Shown piece by piece: positions 1-8,521 of a stretch of DNA of 34,551 bases. Position 1 is the stretch's first letter; every line of letters starts with the position of its first letter. The position numbers and the translations under genes are program-made. Under the pieces are notes generated by a model, which saw nothing but the letters and a program-made list of their open reading frames with translations, was not told the origin of the DNA and ran no database searches. Source of the DNA: Actinomycetes bacterium (GTDB lineage: Bacteria; Actinomycetota; Acidimicrobiia; Acidimicrobiales; Palsa-688); assembly GCA_021828685.1 (NCBI GenBank), contig JAJZDJ010000009.1, positions 3,069-37,619 on the forward strand, given 5' to 3'.

Positions 1-24
1 TCTACCCAGGGTTGGAGGTCAACC

Positions 25-339
25 ATGTTCCTAGCTTCAGCGCTCTCGATGCCAGCTTCAGTTACACCCGGCTTGACGCTCGCCCCCAATATCTCGGACC
101 TTCCAGGTGCGACGGTTTTGCAGAACCTGACTAACGGGCTCGGAGGTTGGGCGCTGATGGCGGCGATGGCAGGTGTCTTGATAGGAGCCGTCATGTGGGC
201 TTTCGGGCACTTCTCCCAGAACTATCAGCAGGCCTACAACGGGCGCAAAGGTGTGCTGGTCTCCGGTTTGGCGGCGATACTTATCAGCGGCGCCCCCCGG
301 ATCGTCGACTTTCTGGTGGGTCAGGGAGCCAAGATATGA
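25..339 (+). CDS. Small membrane protein of a type IV secretion locus (DUF6112-like)
   Basis: A 104-residue protein with two hydrophobic stretches (about residues 40-61 and 78-96) separated by a short polar loop containing NYQQAYNGRKG. Small two-helix proteins of this kind (DUF6112, VirB2/TrbC-like in topology) open the conserved secretion gene set of actinobacterial conjugative elements. The ATG is supported by a strong GGAGG at 14-18 with a 6-nt spacer. The stop codon overlaps the next start (ATGA at 336-339), so translation is probably coupled to the VirB6-like gene. By analogy it may be a pilin-like or channel subunit, but the sequence alone does not prove this. The family call is from size, topology and gene order rather than a diagnostic motif. 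Confidence 0.75.
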   Translation: MFLASALSMPASVTPGLTLAPNISDLPGATVLQNLTNGLGGWALMAAMAGVLIGAVMWAFGHFSQNYQQAYNGRKGVLVSGLAAILISGAPRIVDFLVGQGAKI

Positions 340-1400
340 GCTCAGTCGTCGGGACCCTCGCGTGCGCGTTCCCGCTGGCATGCGAGGCAAGCAACGCCGG
401 AGGGGCTATCGCGAACGTTGCAGCGCACTCGCTGCTGTCAGTTGTCGCAACGTCGCTCGGTCACGCCTCGGGTTGGCTGGTATCGCAGGTGTGGCATCGG
501 ATCGATATCACGACCACGCCGAGCGTCGGAACGGTCTGGTTTCGAAAGGAGCTGGCTGTGATGGAGCAGGTTTCGCTGGTCGTCGTCCTGCCCATTCTGC
601 TTGCCGCTAGCATCGGACCGGTCCTTCGACAGGACGCCCGTCGCCTCATCCGCGTGTGGTTCGTCGGCCTCCCTGTCGCCGTCCTCGCCGGTTTCGCTGC
701 ATCACAAGTCGTCGGCCTTGGTGTTCAAGTGGTGGACGAGCTCTGCCGCGTATTCCTCGACGCTGGGGCGAACGGGCGGGCGAAGCGCTTCATCGCTGCG
801 ATAGCGAAAGGCGAGCTCGGCGGGATCCCGCTGTTCGCCCAAGGCCTGTTCTCTCTCTTGACGATCATCGGGACGGTACTCGTATGGTTGGAGCTCGTCG
901 TGCGCTCCGCTGCGGTGTACGTAGCGACGATCTTCACACCGTTGGCGCTCACCGGTTTCATATGGCCGGCGACGCTCAGCGCTGCCAGGCGAATGGTGGA
1001 GATTCTTGTGGCATTGATCATGTCAAAGTTCGTGATCGTGGTGTCGGTGGTGCTAGGCATGGAGGCTTTTGTCCAGTCGACCACAGACGCCCAGCTGTCG
1101 GGGGCTGCAATACTGCTGCTCGCCGGGTTCGCTCCGTTCGCCTTGCACCGACTTGTGCCCGTCGTGGAGGCATCTGCGATCTCACATTTGGAGGGCATGT
1201 CCCACCGGCCCTTCCGCGCTGCTGCAAGGGCGACGACTTCCATCGCCGGTGCCCCGTTTCACCCCGTGACACAGTTGATCATGGCCGCGCGCAGCTCGTC
1301 AACCTCGACGCCAGCGGTGGTCGCCAAGCCGGTGGTCGCTCAACCGATAGCCGAGCATCCGGCCGACTTCCCTAACGCCCCGCCGACACGAGGCGCATAG
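336..1400 (+). CDS. VirB6/TrbL-like polytopic membrane protein of a type IV secretion system
   Basis: A 354-residue protein with about five or six hydrophobic segments (roughly residues 75-95, 103-130, 165-205, 230-250 and 258-280) and a polar Ser/Ala/Pro-rich C-terminal tail of about 70 residues. This layout, together with its place between a DUF6112-like protein and an SCO6880-like protein, matches the VirB6/TrbL-type inner channel protein of actinobacterial conjugation systems. The start is the ATG at 336, which overlaps the preceding stop as ATGA; an open frame extends upstream to 147 but lies inside the previous gene. The next gene begins 2 nt after the stop. No catalytic motif is expected in this family and none is seen. 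Confidence 0.75.
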   Translation: MSSVVGTLACAFPLACEASNAGGAIANVAAHSLLSVVATSLGHASGWLVSQVWHRIDITTTPSVGTVWFRKELAVMEQVSLVVVLPILLAASIGPVLRQDARRLIRVWFVGLPVAVLAGFAASQVVGLGVQVVDELCRVFLDAGANGRAKRFIAAIAKGELGGIPLFAQGLFSLLTIIGTVLVWLELVVRSAAVYVATIFTPLALTGFIWPATLSAARRMVEILVALIMSKFVIVVSVVLGMEAFVQSTTDAQLSGAAILLLAGFAPFALHRLVPVVEASAISHLEGMSHRPFRAAARATTSIAGAPFHPVTQLIMAARSSSTSTPAVVAKPVVAQPIAEHPADFPNAPPTRGA

Positions 1401-1402
1401 CG

Positions 1403-2812
1403 TTGAGCGTTCCAGATCCGCGCTACCACTTCAATCCACTCGAGCGCCGAGGGGTCCTTCTCGGGATCACTCCCGGACAGCTGGCTTTCGCGTGTACAGC
1501 TGTTGTCATTGCCGTGCTGGTGAGAGCCGCCATCGGTCCTCGAGGCGGGACGCCGGCGGGCGCAGCGATCGCCTTGGTCGGAATGGCACTGTCCCTGATC
1601 CCGATCGGCGAAGCCACCGCAGTGGAGCGGGCGCAAGTTGGGGGCGCCTGGCTTATGCGTAAAGCGGGTCGCACCAAGCTGAGCGACCTCCCGACGACAG
1701 GCCGGTATCTCCACAACGACGGCCCGAACCGATTCTCGACGTCCTTCGGATTGAAGGCCGGCCGAACCGCTCCCGCAGGCATTTCACTTGTCGAGCGATC
1801 CTTGAGCTCGGGAGGGCCGCCGGTCGGGGTGATAAGAGATCAAAGGGCCAGTACCTTGGCTGCCGTGTTGGCGGTGCAGGGACCGCCCTTCTCCCTTTTG
1901 GACCCCGAGGATCAGTCGAGCTGCCTCGAAGGATGGCGCAGCGTGCTTGCAGCGCTCGGACGCGCAGGTAGCCCCGTCGCCCGGATTCAATGGCTGCAGC
2001 GCAGTACACCAGAATCTCCAGCGACAAAAGTCTTGGCGCCGCTGGGTGCCGTCAGTCCAGACGCCTATAGCAGCTTCGTCGCGGAGGCCACGCCGCTCAT
2101 CGAACGCCACGACGCATGGATCGCGCTTTCCGTAGGGTCCTCATGCGCATCCCGACGACGACTTGCACTAGAGCAACGCTCCGTCGACATCCTCGGCCGG
2201 GAGCTGCGCTTCGTGGACGGCCAACTGCGGTCGGTCGACCTTCGACCCACAGGACCGCTCGAACTGACCGCACTGGCCGACTTGCTGGCTGGCAAGCCCG
2301 GCGGACCTTGGCCGCTTGCGCTTCGCGAAGGCTGGTCGGAGATCCAAGCCGACGATTCCTGGCACCGGACCTACTGGGTGAGCGACTGGCCCCGATTGGA
2401 CGTCGGCCCGAACTTCCTCGCACCGCTGCTCGTGGCAAAAGCCAACCGCCGGGTGTCAGTTGTCATGACAGCAGTCCCGCCCAGGAGTGCTATGCGCCAG
2501 GCCCGATCCGCGCGCACGGCCGATGCGGCAGACACCCAACTCCGGCTGAAAGCAGGGTTTCTGCCGAATGCGCGCCGGGAGAAAGAAGCGGAGGGAGCGC
2601 TGCGCCGTGAGTTAGAACTCGCCGACGGTCACTGCGATTACCGTTTCAGCGGGTACGTCACCGAGAGCGCAGAGTCTCTCGAAGCACTCGAAGCGTCATG
2701 CGCGGCCCTTGAACAAGCCGCTCAGGCCGCCCGGGTGGAATTGCGGTGCCTCTACGGGCGCCAGGCGGAAGCGTATTCGTGGACTATGCCGCTGTGCCGG
2801 GGATTGCGGTAG
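1403..2812 (+). CDS. SCO6880/PrgI-like type IV secretion protein
   Basis: A 469-residue protein starting with TTG two bases after the previous stop. The N-terminus (YHFNPLERRGVLLGI) followed by two hydrophobic segments (about residues 25-43 and 50-68) is characteristic of the SCO6880 family found in actinobacterial conjugative elements, whose N-terminal part resembles PrgI/VirB3-like membrane anchors. The remaining 400 residues are soluble and resemble the N-terminal, non-ATPase part of VirB4 proteins; no Walker motif is present. Immediately downstream lies the VirB4-like ATPase. My inference is that the two form one functional unit, the anchor plus middle domain here and the motor next, as in other actinobacterial loci. 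The TTG is accepted because it gives the expected short N-terminus. Confidence 0.8.
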   Translation: MSVPDPRYHFNPLERRGVLLGITPGQLAFACTAVVIAVLVRAAIGPRGGTPAGAAIALVGMALSLIPIGEATAVERAQVGGAWLMRKAGRTKLSDLPTTGRYLHNDGPNRFSTSFGLKAGRTAPAGISLVERSLSSGGPPVGVIRDQRASTLAAVLAVQGPPFSLLDPEDQSSCLEGWRSVLAALGRAGSPVARIQWLQRSTPESPATKVLAPLGAVSPDAYSSFVAEATPLIERHDAWIALSVGSSCASRRRLALEQRSVDILGRELRFVDGQLRSVDLRPTGPLELTALADLLAGKPGGPWPLALREGWSEIQADDSWHRTYWVSDWPRLDVGPNFLAPLLVAKANRRVSVVMTAVPPRSAMRQARSARTADAADTQLRLKAGFLPNARREKEAEGALRRELELADGHCDYRFSGYVTESAESLEALEASCAALEQAAQAARVELRCLYGRQAEAYSWTMPLCRGLR

Positions 2813-2820
2813 GCGACGCA

Positions 2821-4074
2821 ATGAAACCTCCGCCGGCGCACCGTTCGACTACGGCCCATCTCCAGGCTGTGTACCCGTTCGTCTCGAGCGGCGGGCTCGA
2901 CATCGGCGGCCCTTTGCTTGGACGGGATCTGCTTGGGGGACCGTTCCGGTTCGACCCGTGGGAACTGTATCGCCAAGGGGTGATCACCAACCCGAACATC
3001 GTGGTCATGGGACAGATTGGCAGGGGTAAGTCGACGTTCGTCAAGACCTTCGTCTCGCGTCAACTCGCGTTCGGCCGCCAAGCATGGATCGTGGACCCGA
3101 AAGGGGAGTACGGGCCGTTGGCGCAAGCATTCGGGTGCCGGCCCGTGGCGCTAGTTCCCGGTGGGGCGACCCGCCTCAACCCGCTCGACGTCCCAGCAAA
3201 AGCTTCCGGCTACGGCGGACGTGATAGCACGTGTGAGGCGAGCGTCCGGCCGAGACTTGAACTCGTCGCGAGCCTCCTCGCGTCGTCGCTGGCCAGACCT
3301 GTCAACCCCGAGGAGCGCGCTGCACTTGAAGTCGCTGTTCGCCAAGTATCCAAGGACTTCCTGCGACCGACGCTCCCACAGCTGGTCGAAGCATTGATGG
3401 CGCCTGATCCTGCAGCGTCGGGACCAGTCGGACTCGATGTAGGAGTGCTAGCAGCCAACTCGAGGACCATTGCGCTCGAGATGCGGCGGATGGTCCGAGG
3501 CGACCTTGCCGGGATGTTCGACGGACCGACCACCGATGGTATCGGCATCGACGGGCAGCTGGTTGTCATCGACCTTTCTGCCACGTTCGCATCAGCTGCG
3601 CTGCCTTTGATCATGGCCTGCGCGACAGCCTGGCTGCAGGCGTCGCTGTCAGTAGAGCGGCCGGCGAAACGACTGGTGGTTCTCGACGAGGCGTGGGCGA
3701 TACTCTCCGACTTCGAGACGGCCCGGTGGACTCAGGCGACGTTCAAACTGTCGCGAGCGCTCGGAGTCTCAAATCTCGTCGTCGTGCACCGTCTCTCCGA
3801 CCTTCGAGCTCTTGGCGACGACGGATCCAAGCAGCGCAAGATAGCGGATGGCCTTCTGGCCGATTCGGAGACGAGAGTGTGCTTCGCCCAATCGGCGTCG
3901 GAAGTGGCGGGGACGGCCTCGCTCGTGGGTCTCAACTCAACTGAATCCGAGGCCTTGGCACATCTGCCGAGGGGGGTGGCTCTGTGGAAGGTCGGGGATC
4001 GTTCCTTCCTCGTGGAACACCTCGTGGCCTCCTCGGAGCGGGCGATGGTCGACACGGACGCCGCGATCAGATGA
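2821..4074 (+). CDS. VirB4/TraE-like secretion ATPase
   Basis: A 417-residue P-loop ATPase that powers type IV secretion. From the ATG at 2821, Walker A is GQIGRGKST (about residues 64-72) and Walker B is VVLDEAWAIL (about 286-295), followed by the VVHRLSDL segment typical of the VirB4/HerA fold. The N-terminal motif TTAHLQAVYPFVSSGGL and the phrase WIVDPKGEYG are typical of the actinobacterial branch. The frame is open upstream to an ATG at 2746, but that start would overlap the SCO6880-like gene by 67 nt; 2821, 8 nt after that stop, matches the family N-terminus better although its ribosome site is weak. No frame damage is seen. The protein is expected at the cytoplasmic face of the membrane. 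Confidence 0.88.
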   Translation: MKPPPAHRSTTAHLQAVYPFVSSGGLDIGGPLLGRDLLGGPFRFDPWELYRQGVITNPNIVVMGQIGRGKSTFVKTFVSRQLAFGRQAWIVDPKGEYGPLAQAFGCRPVALVPGGATRLNPLDVPAKASGYGGRDSTCEASVRPRLELVASLLASSLARPVNPEERAALEVAVRQVSKDFLRPTLPQLVEALMAPDPAASGPVGLDVGVLAANSRTIALEMRRMVRGDLAGMFDGPTTDGIGIDGQLVVIDLSATFASAALPLIMACATAWLQASLSVERPAKRLVVLDEAWAILSDFETARWTQATFKLSRALGVSNLVVVHRLSDLRALGDDGSKQRKIADGLLADSETRVCFAQSASEVAGTASLVGLNSTESEALAHLPRGVALWKVGDRSFLVEHLVASSERAMVDTDAAIR

Positions 4075-4076
4075 CC

Positions 4077-4083
4077 GGTGGGA
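4077..4083 (+). promoter_or_regulatory. Ribosome binding site deciding the TTG start of the coupling protein
   Basis: GGTGGGA lies 4 nt before TTG at 4088 and only 2 nt after the stop of the VirB4-like gene. It supports TTG at 4088 over any start further upstream in the same frame, which would sit inside the VirB4-like gene. Confidence 0.45.
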
Positions 4084-4087
4084 CACT

Positions 4088-5584
4088 TTGACCTGGTTGG
4101 AATCGGCAGCGCTCTACCTGGCGCTCGGCGCCGTCGTCTTCGCGGGTGCCTCGCTTTCGCGTTCCGCATTTGCGGCCGTTCGCGGCCCGAAGAAGCGGAA
4201 GCGAGCGCATCAGTGGAGGATGGCCACCGGCACGAAAGGTGGCGCTCGTTGGGCTTCGTCGATCGACTTGAAGACCTTGGAGTTGCCTCGACGAGGCACC
4301 GGTCGGCGGCTCGTTCTCGGACGTCGATCCGGTTTCGGCGGCGGATTGGTGGCAACCGAGGAGCGCCATTCGGTACTGGTGGTCGGTCCGACCCAGTCGG
4401 GCAAGACCACGAGCCTGGCGATCCCGGCCCTGCTCGAATGGGACGGCCCTGTGATCGCCACCTCAGTCAAGGACGATCTTGGCGCCGCGACGATCGGATG
4501 GCGTCGCCGTCTAGGGACCTGTTGGGTATTCGATCCAACACAGTCGTCGGGGCTTGCACCTCGCACGAACTGGTCACCCCTAGCGGCTTGCGATACGTGG
4601 TCGGGCGCTCAGAAAGTCGCCGGTTGGTTGGTCGACTCCACGCCAGCGAGGAGGGGACTCGCCGATGCAGCGTTTTGGTACACCGCTGCAGCAAAGCAGC
4701 TCGCGCCTCTCCTGCTCGCTGCAGAGTCGGCCTCGATGAGCATGGCGGACGTTGTGCGCTGGACGGACTGTGGAGAGTTCGCAGAGCCCCAAAAGCTGTT
4801 GGTCCTAGCCGGACACGATTCCGCCGCCTCGTCTCTAGCGGCGTGCGCGAACCGCGACGAGCGGATCCGAAGTTCCGTCGGCACAACCCTCGAGACCGTG
4901 CTCATGCCGTTCGCCGACCCGAGCGTTGCGGCGACGACGTCGACCTCTGACATGGATCTTCGCGAACTGCTCGAAGGCTCGGCGACTCTCTACCTTTGCG
5001 GGCCGAGCCACGAACAGGCGAGGGTTGCCGGGCTGTTCGCGGCTCTCGTGTCACTGGTCGTGGCGCAAGCAGTAGAGAAAGTCGGTGCTACCGGACGGAG
5101 CCTCGACCCTCCGTTGCTAATGGTCTTGGACGAGGCCGTGAACATAGCCCCGATCGCAGATCTCGATACCCTGGCTTCGACAGCGGCAGGGCTCGGTATC
5201 CAGCTGGTGACTGTATGCCAGGACCTGGCGCAGCTCGCGGCCCGATACGATCAGGAAAGGGCGAGGACGATAGCAAACAACCACAGAGCCAAACTCCTGC
5301 TCTCCGGCGTCTCCGATCTCGGAACACTCGACATGATGTCGGGGCTCGCCGGGGAGCAGGCTGTTCGCGAGACCACCGTCACCCAGGATCGCAAAGCCGG
5401 CCGGACGACCCGGTCGACGTCGACAGCCTTCCGGCGACTCGCTCCGCCGGACCGTCTCCGTCGCGTTCCTCCGGGTGAGGCGGTTCTTCTGTACGGACAC
5501 CTGCCGCCGGTGAGGTTGGACTTGCGTCCGTGGTACGCGGACCGCATTCTCGCCACCAAGGTGGGAGGCGCTGACCGACGTTGA
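4088..5584 (+). CDS. VirD4/TraG-type coupling protein (T4CP)
   Basis: A 498-residue type IV coupling protein, the membrane ATPase that brings DNA substrates to the secretion channel. One N-terminal membrane segment lies at about residues 5-27. Walker A is GPTQSGKTTS (about 100-109) and Walker B is LLMVLDEAVNIAPI (about 342-355), followed by the typical TVCQDLAQL segment. The TTG start at 4088 is chosen because it gives a short cytoplasmic N-terminus before the membrane segment and has a purine-rich site just upstream; the open frame back to 3848 overlaps the VirB4-like gene. It is the last gene of the secretion block. The gene after it is on the opposite strand, and no relaxase follows. Confidence 0.9.
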   Translation: MTWLESAALYLALGAVVFAGASLSRSAFAAVRGPKKRKRAHQWRMATGTKGGARWASSIDLKTLELPRRGTGRRLVLGRRSGFGGGLVATEERHSVLVVGPTQSGKTTSLAIPALLEWDGPVIATSVKDDLGAATIGWRRRLGTCWVFDPTQSSGLAPRTNWSPLAACDTWSGAQKVAGWLVDSTPARRGLADAAFWYTAAAKQLAPLLLAAESASMSMADVVRWTDCGEFAEPQKLLVLAGHDSAASSLAACANRDERIRSSVGTTLETVLMPFADPSVAATTSTSDMDLRELLEGSATLYLCGPSHEQARVAGLFAALVSLVVAQAVEKVGATGRSLDPPLLMVLDEAVNIAPIADLDTLASTAAGLGIQLVTVCQDLAQLAARYDQERARTIANNHRAKLLLSGVSDLGTLDMMSGLAGEQAVRETTVTQDRKAGRTTRSTSTAFRRLAPPDRLRRVPPGEAVLLYGHLPPVRLDLRPWYADRILATKVGGADRR

Positions 5585-5626
5585 CCTTGGAGCGCACGGA
5601 TCTCACCACTCCGGCCATCAGAGGTC

Positions 5627-5656
5627 GCCGGCGGGCTCGGAACGCCCGCTACCGGC
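5627..5656. terminator. Possible bidirectional hairpin between convergent genes
   Basis: GCCGG-CGGG, a 9-nt loop, CCCG, a 3-nt bulge (CTA) and CCGGC form a GC-rich stem between the coupling protein gene and the LigD-like gene, overlapping the stop codon of the latter. There is no T-run, so intrinsic termination is uncertain. Apart from this hairpin, nothing else was recognised in the 64-nt gap. Confidence 0.25.
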
Positions 5657-6662
5657 GGCGGGCTCGGCTGGGTGCGACCCTCGTCGGTTCACCCGGCATC
5701 TTCGGGTACACGGGGGGCCACGGAGCGTCAGCGTGACCGGCGACACGATCAGCTTCCGCCATGTCGAGCAGCGGCTGAAGGCTTTCGGGTGCGGCACCCG
5801 CCCAGGGATCGCCTGATTGCGCAAAGCGGGCAGCCACGGTGGCGATCGTCAGATCGTCGGGGTGGATGGCTGCGAGCTCCTCCCACAGCAGCGGGGTAGA
5901 AACCTGGGCACCTGGTCGCGACCGAACCGACCATGCGCCGAAAATCGTCTTGTGCGGAGCATTCTGGTTGAAGTCGACGAAAACCCGACGGCCACGCTCC
6001 TCCTTCCACCACGATGCCGTCAACAGGTCGGGTCGGCGACGTTCGAGCTCCCTGGCGAGCGCAACAGCTGCCGCTCGGACCTGCAGTGCGGTCCATTCGG
6101 GGCTGAGCCGGACGTAGATGTGAATACCCCGGTTGCCGGTCGTCTTCGGCCAGCCGTGGCACCCGACGTCGCAGAGTAGGCGTCGAACCTCGTCCGCTGC
6201 TTCAGCGACCATCGTGAAGTCGGCTCCGTCGGGCGGGTCGAGGTCCACGCGAAGTTCGTCGGCGTGCTCCGGGTCATCGGCCTGGTACGCCCACACGTGA
6301 AAGCCGAGGCAAGCGAGGTTGACTGCCCAGACCACGTGGGCGATGTCCGCTGCGACGAGCGCCCGGGAAGCGGTGCCGTTCGGGGTGGTCACCTCCACCG
6401 TCTCCAACCACTCAGGGCGGTGCTCGGGGACGCGTTTTTGGAAAAACGACGGGCCGGTAGCGCCGTTCGGGAACCTCTGCATGAGCACGGGCCGGCCACC
6501 GATGGCTGCCATGACCGCACTCTCGACGCCGAGGTAGTACTCGACAAGGTCGAGCTTTGTCTCGGCTCGCTCGGGGAACATCACCTTGTCGGGGTTGCTC
6601 AGCGTCACTTCACGTCCGGCCACGTCGATGACAGTGGCGCTAACCGCTCCGCGTGACGCCAC
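5649..6662 (-). CDS. ligD: Stand-alone LigD-type NHEJ polymerase domain protein
   Basis: A 337-residue archaeo-eukaryotic-primase-like polymerase domain, as in the polymerase module of LigD in bacterial non-homologous end joining. Diagnostic pieces are LSNPDKVMFPE (about 21-31), GPSFFQKRVPEHRPEW (70-85), the metal-binding Asp pair in RVDLDPPDGADF (D140 and D142), GNRGIHIYVRL, and the later Asp in RRVFVDFNQNAPHKT. The ligase and phosphoesterase domains of full LigD are absent, so this is a separate polymerase gene. GTG at 6662 is preferred because it keeps a short strand (VIDVAGREV) before the conserved core; GTG at 6623 is an alternative. Its start lies 5 nt after the stop of the DoxX gene, so the two are probably cotranscribed. 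Ku and the ligase must be elsewhere if NHEJ is complete. Confidence 0.9.
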   Translation of the reverse strand: MASRGAVSATVIDVAGREVTLSNPDKVMFPERAETKLDLVEYYLGVESAVMAAIGGRPVLMQRFPNGATGPSFFQKRVPEHRPEWLETVEVTTPNGTASRALVAADIAHVVWAVNLACLGFHVWAYQADDPEHADELRVDLDPPDGADFTMVAEAADEVRRLLCDVGCHGWPKTTGNRGIHIYVRLSPEWTALQVRAAAVALARELERRRPDLLTASWWKEERGRRVFVDFNQNAPHKTIFGAWSVRSRPGAQVSTPLLWEELAAIHPDDLTIATVAARFAQSGDPWAGAAPESLQPLLDMAEADRVAGHADAPWPPVYPKMPGEPTRVAPSRARRR

Positions 6663-6667
6663 GGTGG

Positions 6668-7207
6668 TCAGGCGCCGGCAGCCGGCTCGGTTTCGTCGGG
6701 ACGGTAGCAGGCCGCCACGAGACCGCTCGCCGACAACACTCCGAGCGCGACGGAAAGCAGCGCCCATCGCAGGCCGCTTCGACTCCTTCCGCGCACCGCG
6801 TCGTACGAGATGCGGCCCGGACCGAGCGCCGCGAGAACCGCCGCTACGGCAGCAACCAACCCGGTGTACTCCCATCCGCCTTTGAAGACGAAGAAACCCT
6901 TGCCCCGGTGATCTGTTCTCGCCGCGGTCACCATCAGCCCTACGGTCGCGGCTGCAGGGTAGGGGCTGGCGGCGCCGACAGCCATGAGGGTACCCGCCGT
7001 CATCTCCGTCGCAGCGGCGATCCTTGCGTGCAGGCCAGCCGGACGAAGCCCGAGAGACTCGAACCATCTCGTGGTGCCGGCGATGCCGCCAGGGCCACGG
7101 ACCTTGTTGTACCCGTGGGCGACAAGCATCGGCCCGACGGCAAGGCGCAAAGCCAACGAAGCTGCGTCCAAAGCCAACTTCGACGTTCTCCCACCGCTCG
7201 CACTCAC
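6668..7207 (-). CDS. DoxX family membrane protein
   Basis: A 179-residue membrane protein with four hydrophobic segments and the DoxX signature near the N-terminus, MLVAHGYNKVRGPGG, followed by LGLRPAG and a TEMTAGTLMAVG helix. DoxX-like proteins are poorly defined small integral membrane proteins; some are linked to quinol oxidase subunits, thiosulfate or redox stress functions, but no specific activity can be read here. GTG at 7207 is used, with GGAG 4 nt upstream. It precedes the LigD-like gene with a 5-nt gap and diverges from murT across 66 nt. A second, distinct DoxX protein is encoded at 23280-23843. Confidence 0.85.
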   Translation of the reverse strand: MSASGGRTSKLALDAASLALRLAVGPMLVAHGYNKVRGPGGIAGTTRWFESLGLRPAGLHARIAAATEMTAGTLMAVGAASPYPAAATVGLMVTAARTDHRGKGFFVFKGGWEYTGLVAAVAAVLAALGPGRISYDAVRGRSRSGLRWALLSVALGVLSASGLVAACYRPDETEPAAGA

Positions 7208-7273
7208 ACTCCAAACGCTACCCGCTTAGCGGACCGCCTCACATCCCGCTGCGGACTGGTTACCCTCGTAGGC

Positions 7274-8521
7274 GTGATCCTTCCGGCGCGCACCAGGTTC
7301 GCTGTCCGAGTCGGGCTCGCTTTCGCGGAGATCTCCCGTCGCCTCCAGCTCGGCGGGGGGTCCGTCATCGGGGGCCGGGCGATCATGGCCGTTGACCCCG
7401 AAGCGCTGAAACACTTAGCCGCTGACCGCAGCGTCGTCCTGGTGTCGGGAACCAACGGCAAGACAACCACGACCAAACTCCTGGCTGCGGCACTCGAAGG
7501 CATACCTGAGGTCGTCACCAACATCGAAGGGGCGAACCTGCCGATGGGCTTGGTGGCGGCGCTAGCCCAAGGTTCCCCGAACGCCAGGGCGGTACTCGAA
7601 GTGGACGAGGCATGGCTTCCCAAGGTGATCCCGTCCATCCACCCGAGAGCTGTGGTGCTTCTCAACTTGACCCGCGACCAGCTGGATCGAAACAACGAGG
7701 TCCGCACCCTCGCCGCTTCGTGGAGATCGGCGTTGGCCGGAAACGCGGCAGGCGTCGTCGTGGCAAATGTCGACGATCCGCTCGTCGTGTGGGGGGCCGG
7801 GGCGGCCGACCGTACGATCTGGGTGGCGGCCGGACAGCCGTGGACCGACGACTCGGGGGGCTGCCCGAGCTGTGCGGGCCGGATCGAGTTCCAGCTGGGC
7901 GGGTGGGCGTGCGGGGGCTGCGATTTCGCAAGGCCTGACCCCGATGTGGAACTCGATGGTGCCACCTTGAGATACTCCGACGGGCGAGCGGTCGCTATCG
8001 ATCTCGCTCTGCCCGGCCGGGCGAACCGGGCCAACGCCGCGATCGCGGTCGTAGTTGCCGGTGCTCTGGGTGGCGAGCCGACGGATGCTGCCTGCTCCAT
8101 GGCCCAGGTAGCGGAGATCGAGGGAAGATATGCGGGGTTGGAGGTCGGCGACGCCCGCGCTCGGCTGCTCCTCGCGAAGAACCCTGCAGGCTGGTTGGAG
8201 ACCTTTGACGTTCTCGAAGCGCCGCCATGCCCGGTGGTGGTCGTGATCAACGCCCGCCTCGCTGACGGGCGGGATCCCTCCTGGTTGTGGGATGTCCCAT
8301 TCGAGCGGTTGCGCGACCGGGAAGTGGTCGCGTCCGGCGAGCGGGCATGGGACCTCGCGGTCCGACTTCGCTATGCAGGGGTACCCCACCGCGTCGTCGA
8401 GGATCCCCTGGTAGCGCTCGACGAGGCCTTCCACGGCGTTGACTTCGAAGTGGTCGCCAACTACACAGCCTTTCAGGCGATCCGCCAAAAGCTTGGCGCC
8501 GACGTTTCGAGGGCCACGTGA
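7274..8521 (+). CDS. murT: Lipid II isoglutaminyl synthase (glutamine-hydrolysing) subunit MurT
   Basis: A 415-residue Mur-ligase-like enzyme that, with GatD, amidates the alpha-carboxyl of D-glutamate in the lipid II stem peptide. The ATP-binding loop is GTNGKT (residues 59-64). A four-cysteine zinc ribbon typical of MurT, C197-P-S-C200 and C213-G-G-C216, is inserted in the central domain. NLTRDQLDR and the C-terminal MurT domain ending in ANYTAFQAIRQ are also typical. GTG at 7274 gives the usual N-terminus (VILPARTRFAVRVG). The stop overlaps the GTG of gatD (GTGA), as expected for two subunits made in equal amounts. The pair argues for a Gram-positive peptidoglycan with amidated isoglutamine. 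Confidence 0.95.
   Translation: MILPARTRFAVRVGLAFAEISRRLQLGGGSVIGGRAIMAVDPEALKHLAADRSVVLVSGTNGKTTTTKLLAAALEGIPEVVTNIEGANLPMGLVAALAQGSPNARAVLEVDEAWLPKVIPSIHPRAVVLLNLTRDQLDRNNEVRTLAASWRSALAGNAAGVVVANVDDPLVVWGAGAADRTIWVAAGQPWTDDSGGCPSCAGRIEFQLGGWACGGCDFARPDPDVELDGATLRYSDGRAVAIDLALPGRANRANAAIAVVVAGALGGEPTDAACSMAQVAEIEGRYAGLEVGDARARLLLAKNPAGWLETFDVLEAPPCPVVVVINARLADGRDPSWLWDVPFERLRDREVVASGERAWDLAVRLRYAGVPHRVVEDPLVALDEAFHGVDFEVVANYTAFQAIRQKLGADVSRAT

Noticed and set aside
6663..7214. Extension of the LigD polymerase frame upstream of 6662 to 7214 (521 codons in all)
   Set aside because: The extra 184 residues are Arg/Gly-rich nonsense read in another frame of the DoxX gene, whereas DoxX itself matches a known family.
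6653..7273. Extension of the MurT frame upstream of 7274
   Set aside because: It runs antisense through the DoxX gene and gives residues unlike MurT; GTG at 7274 gives the usual N-terminus.
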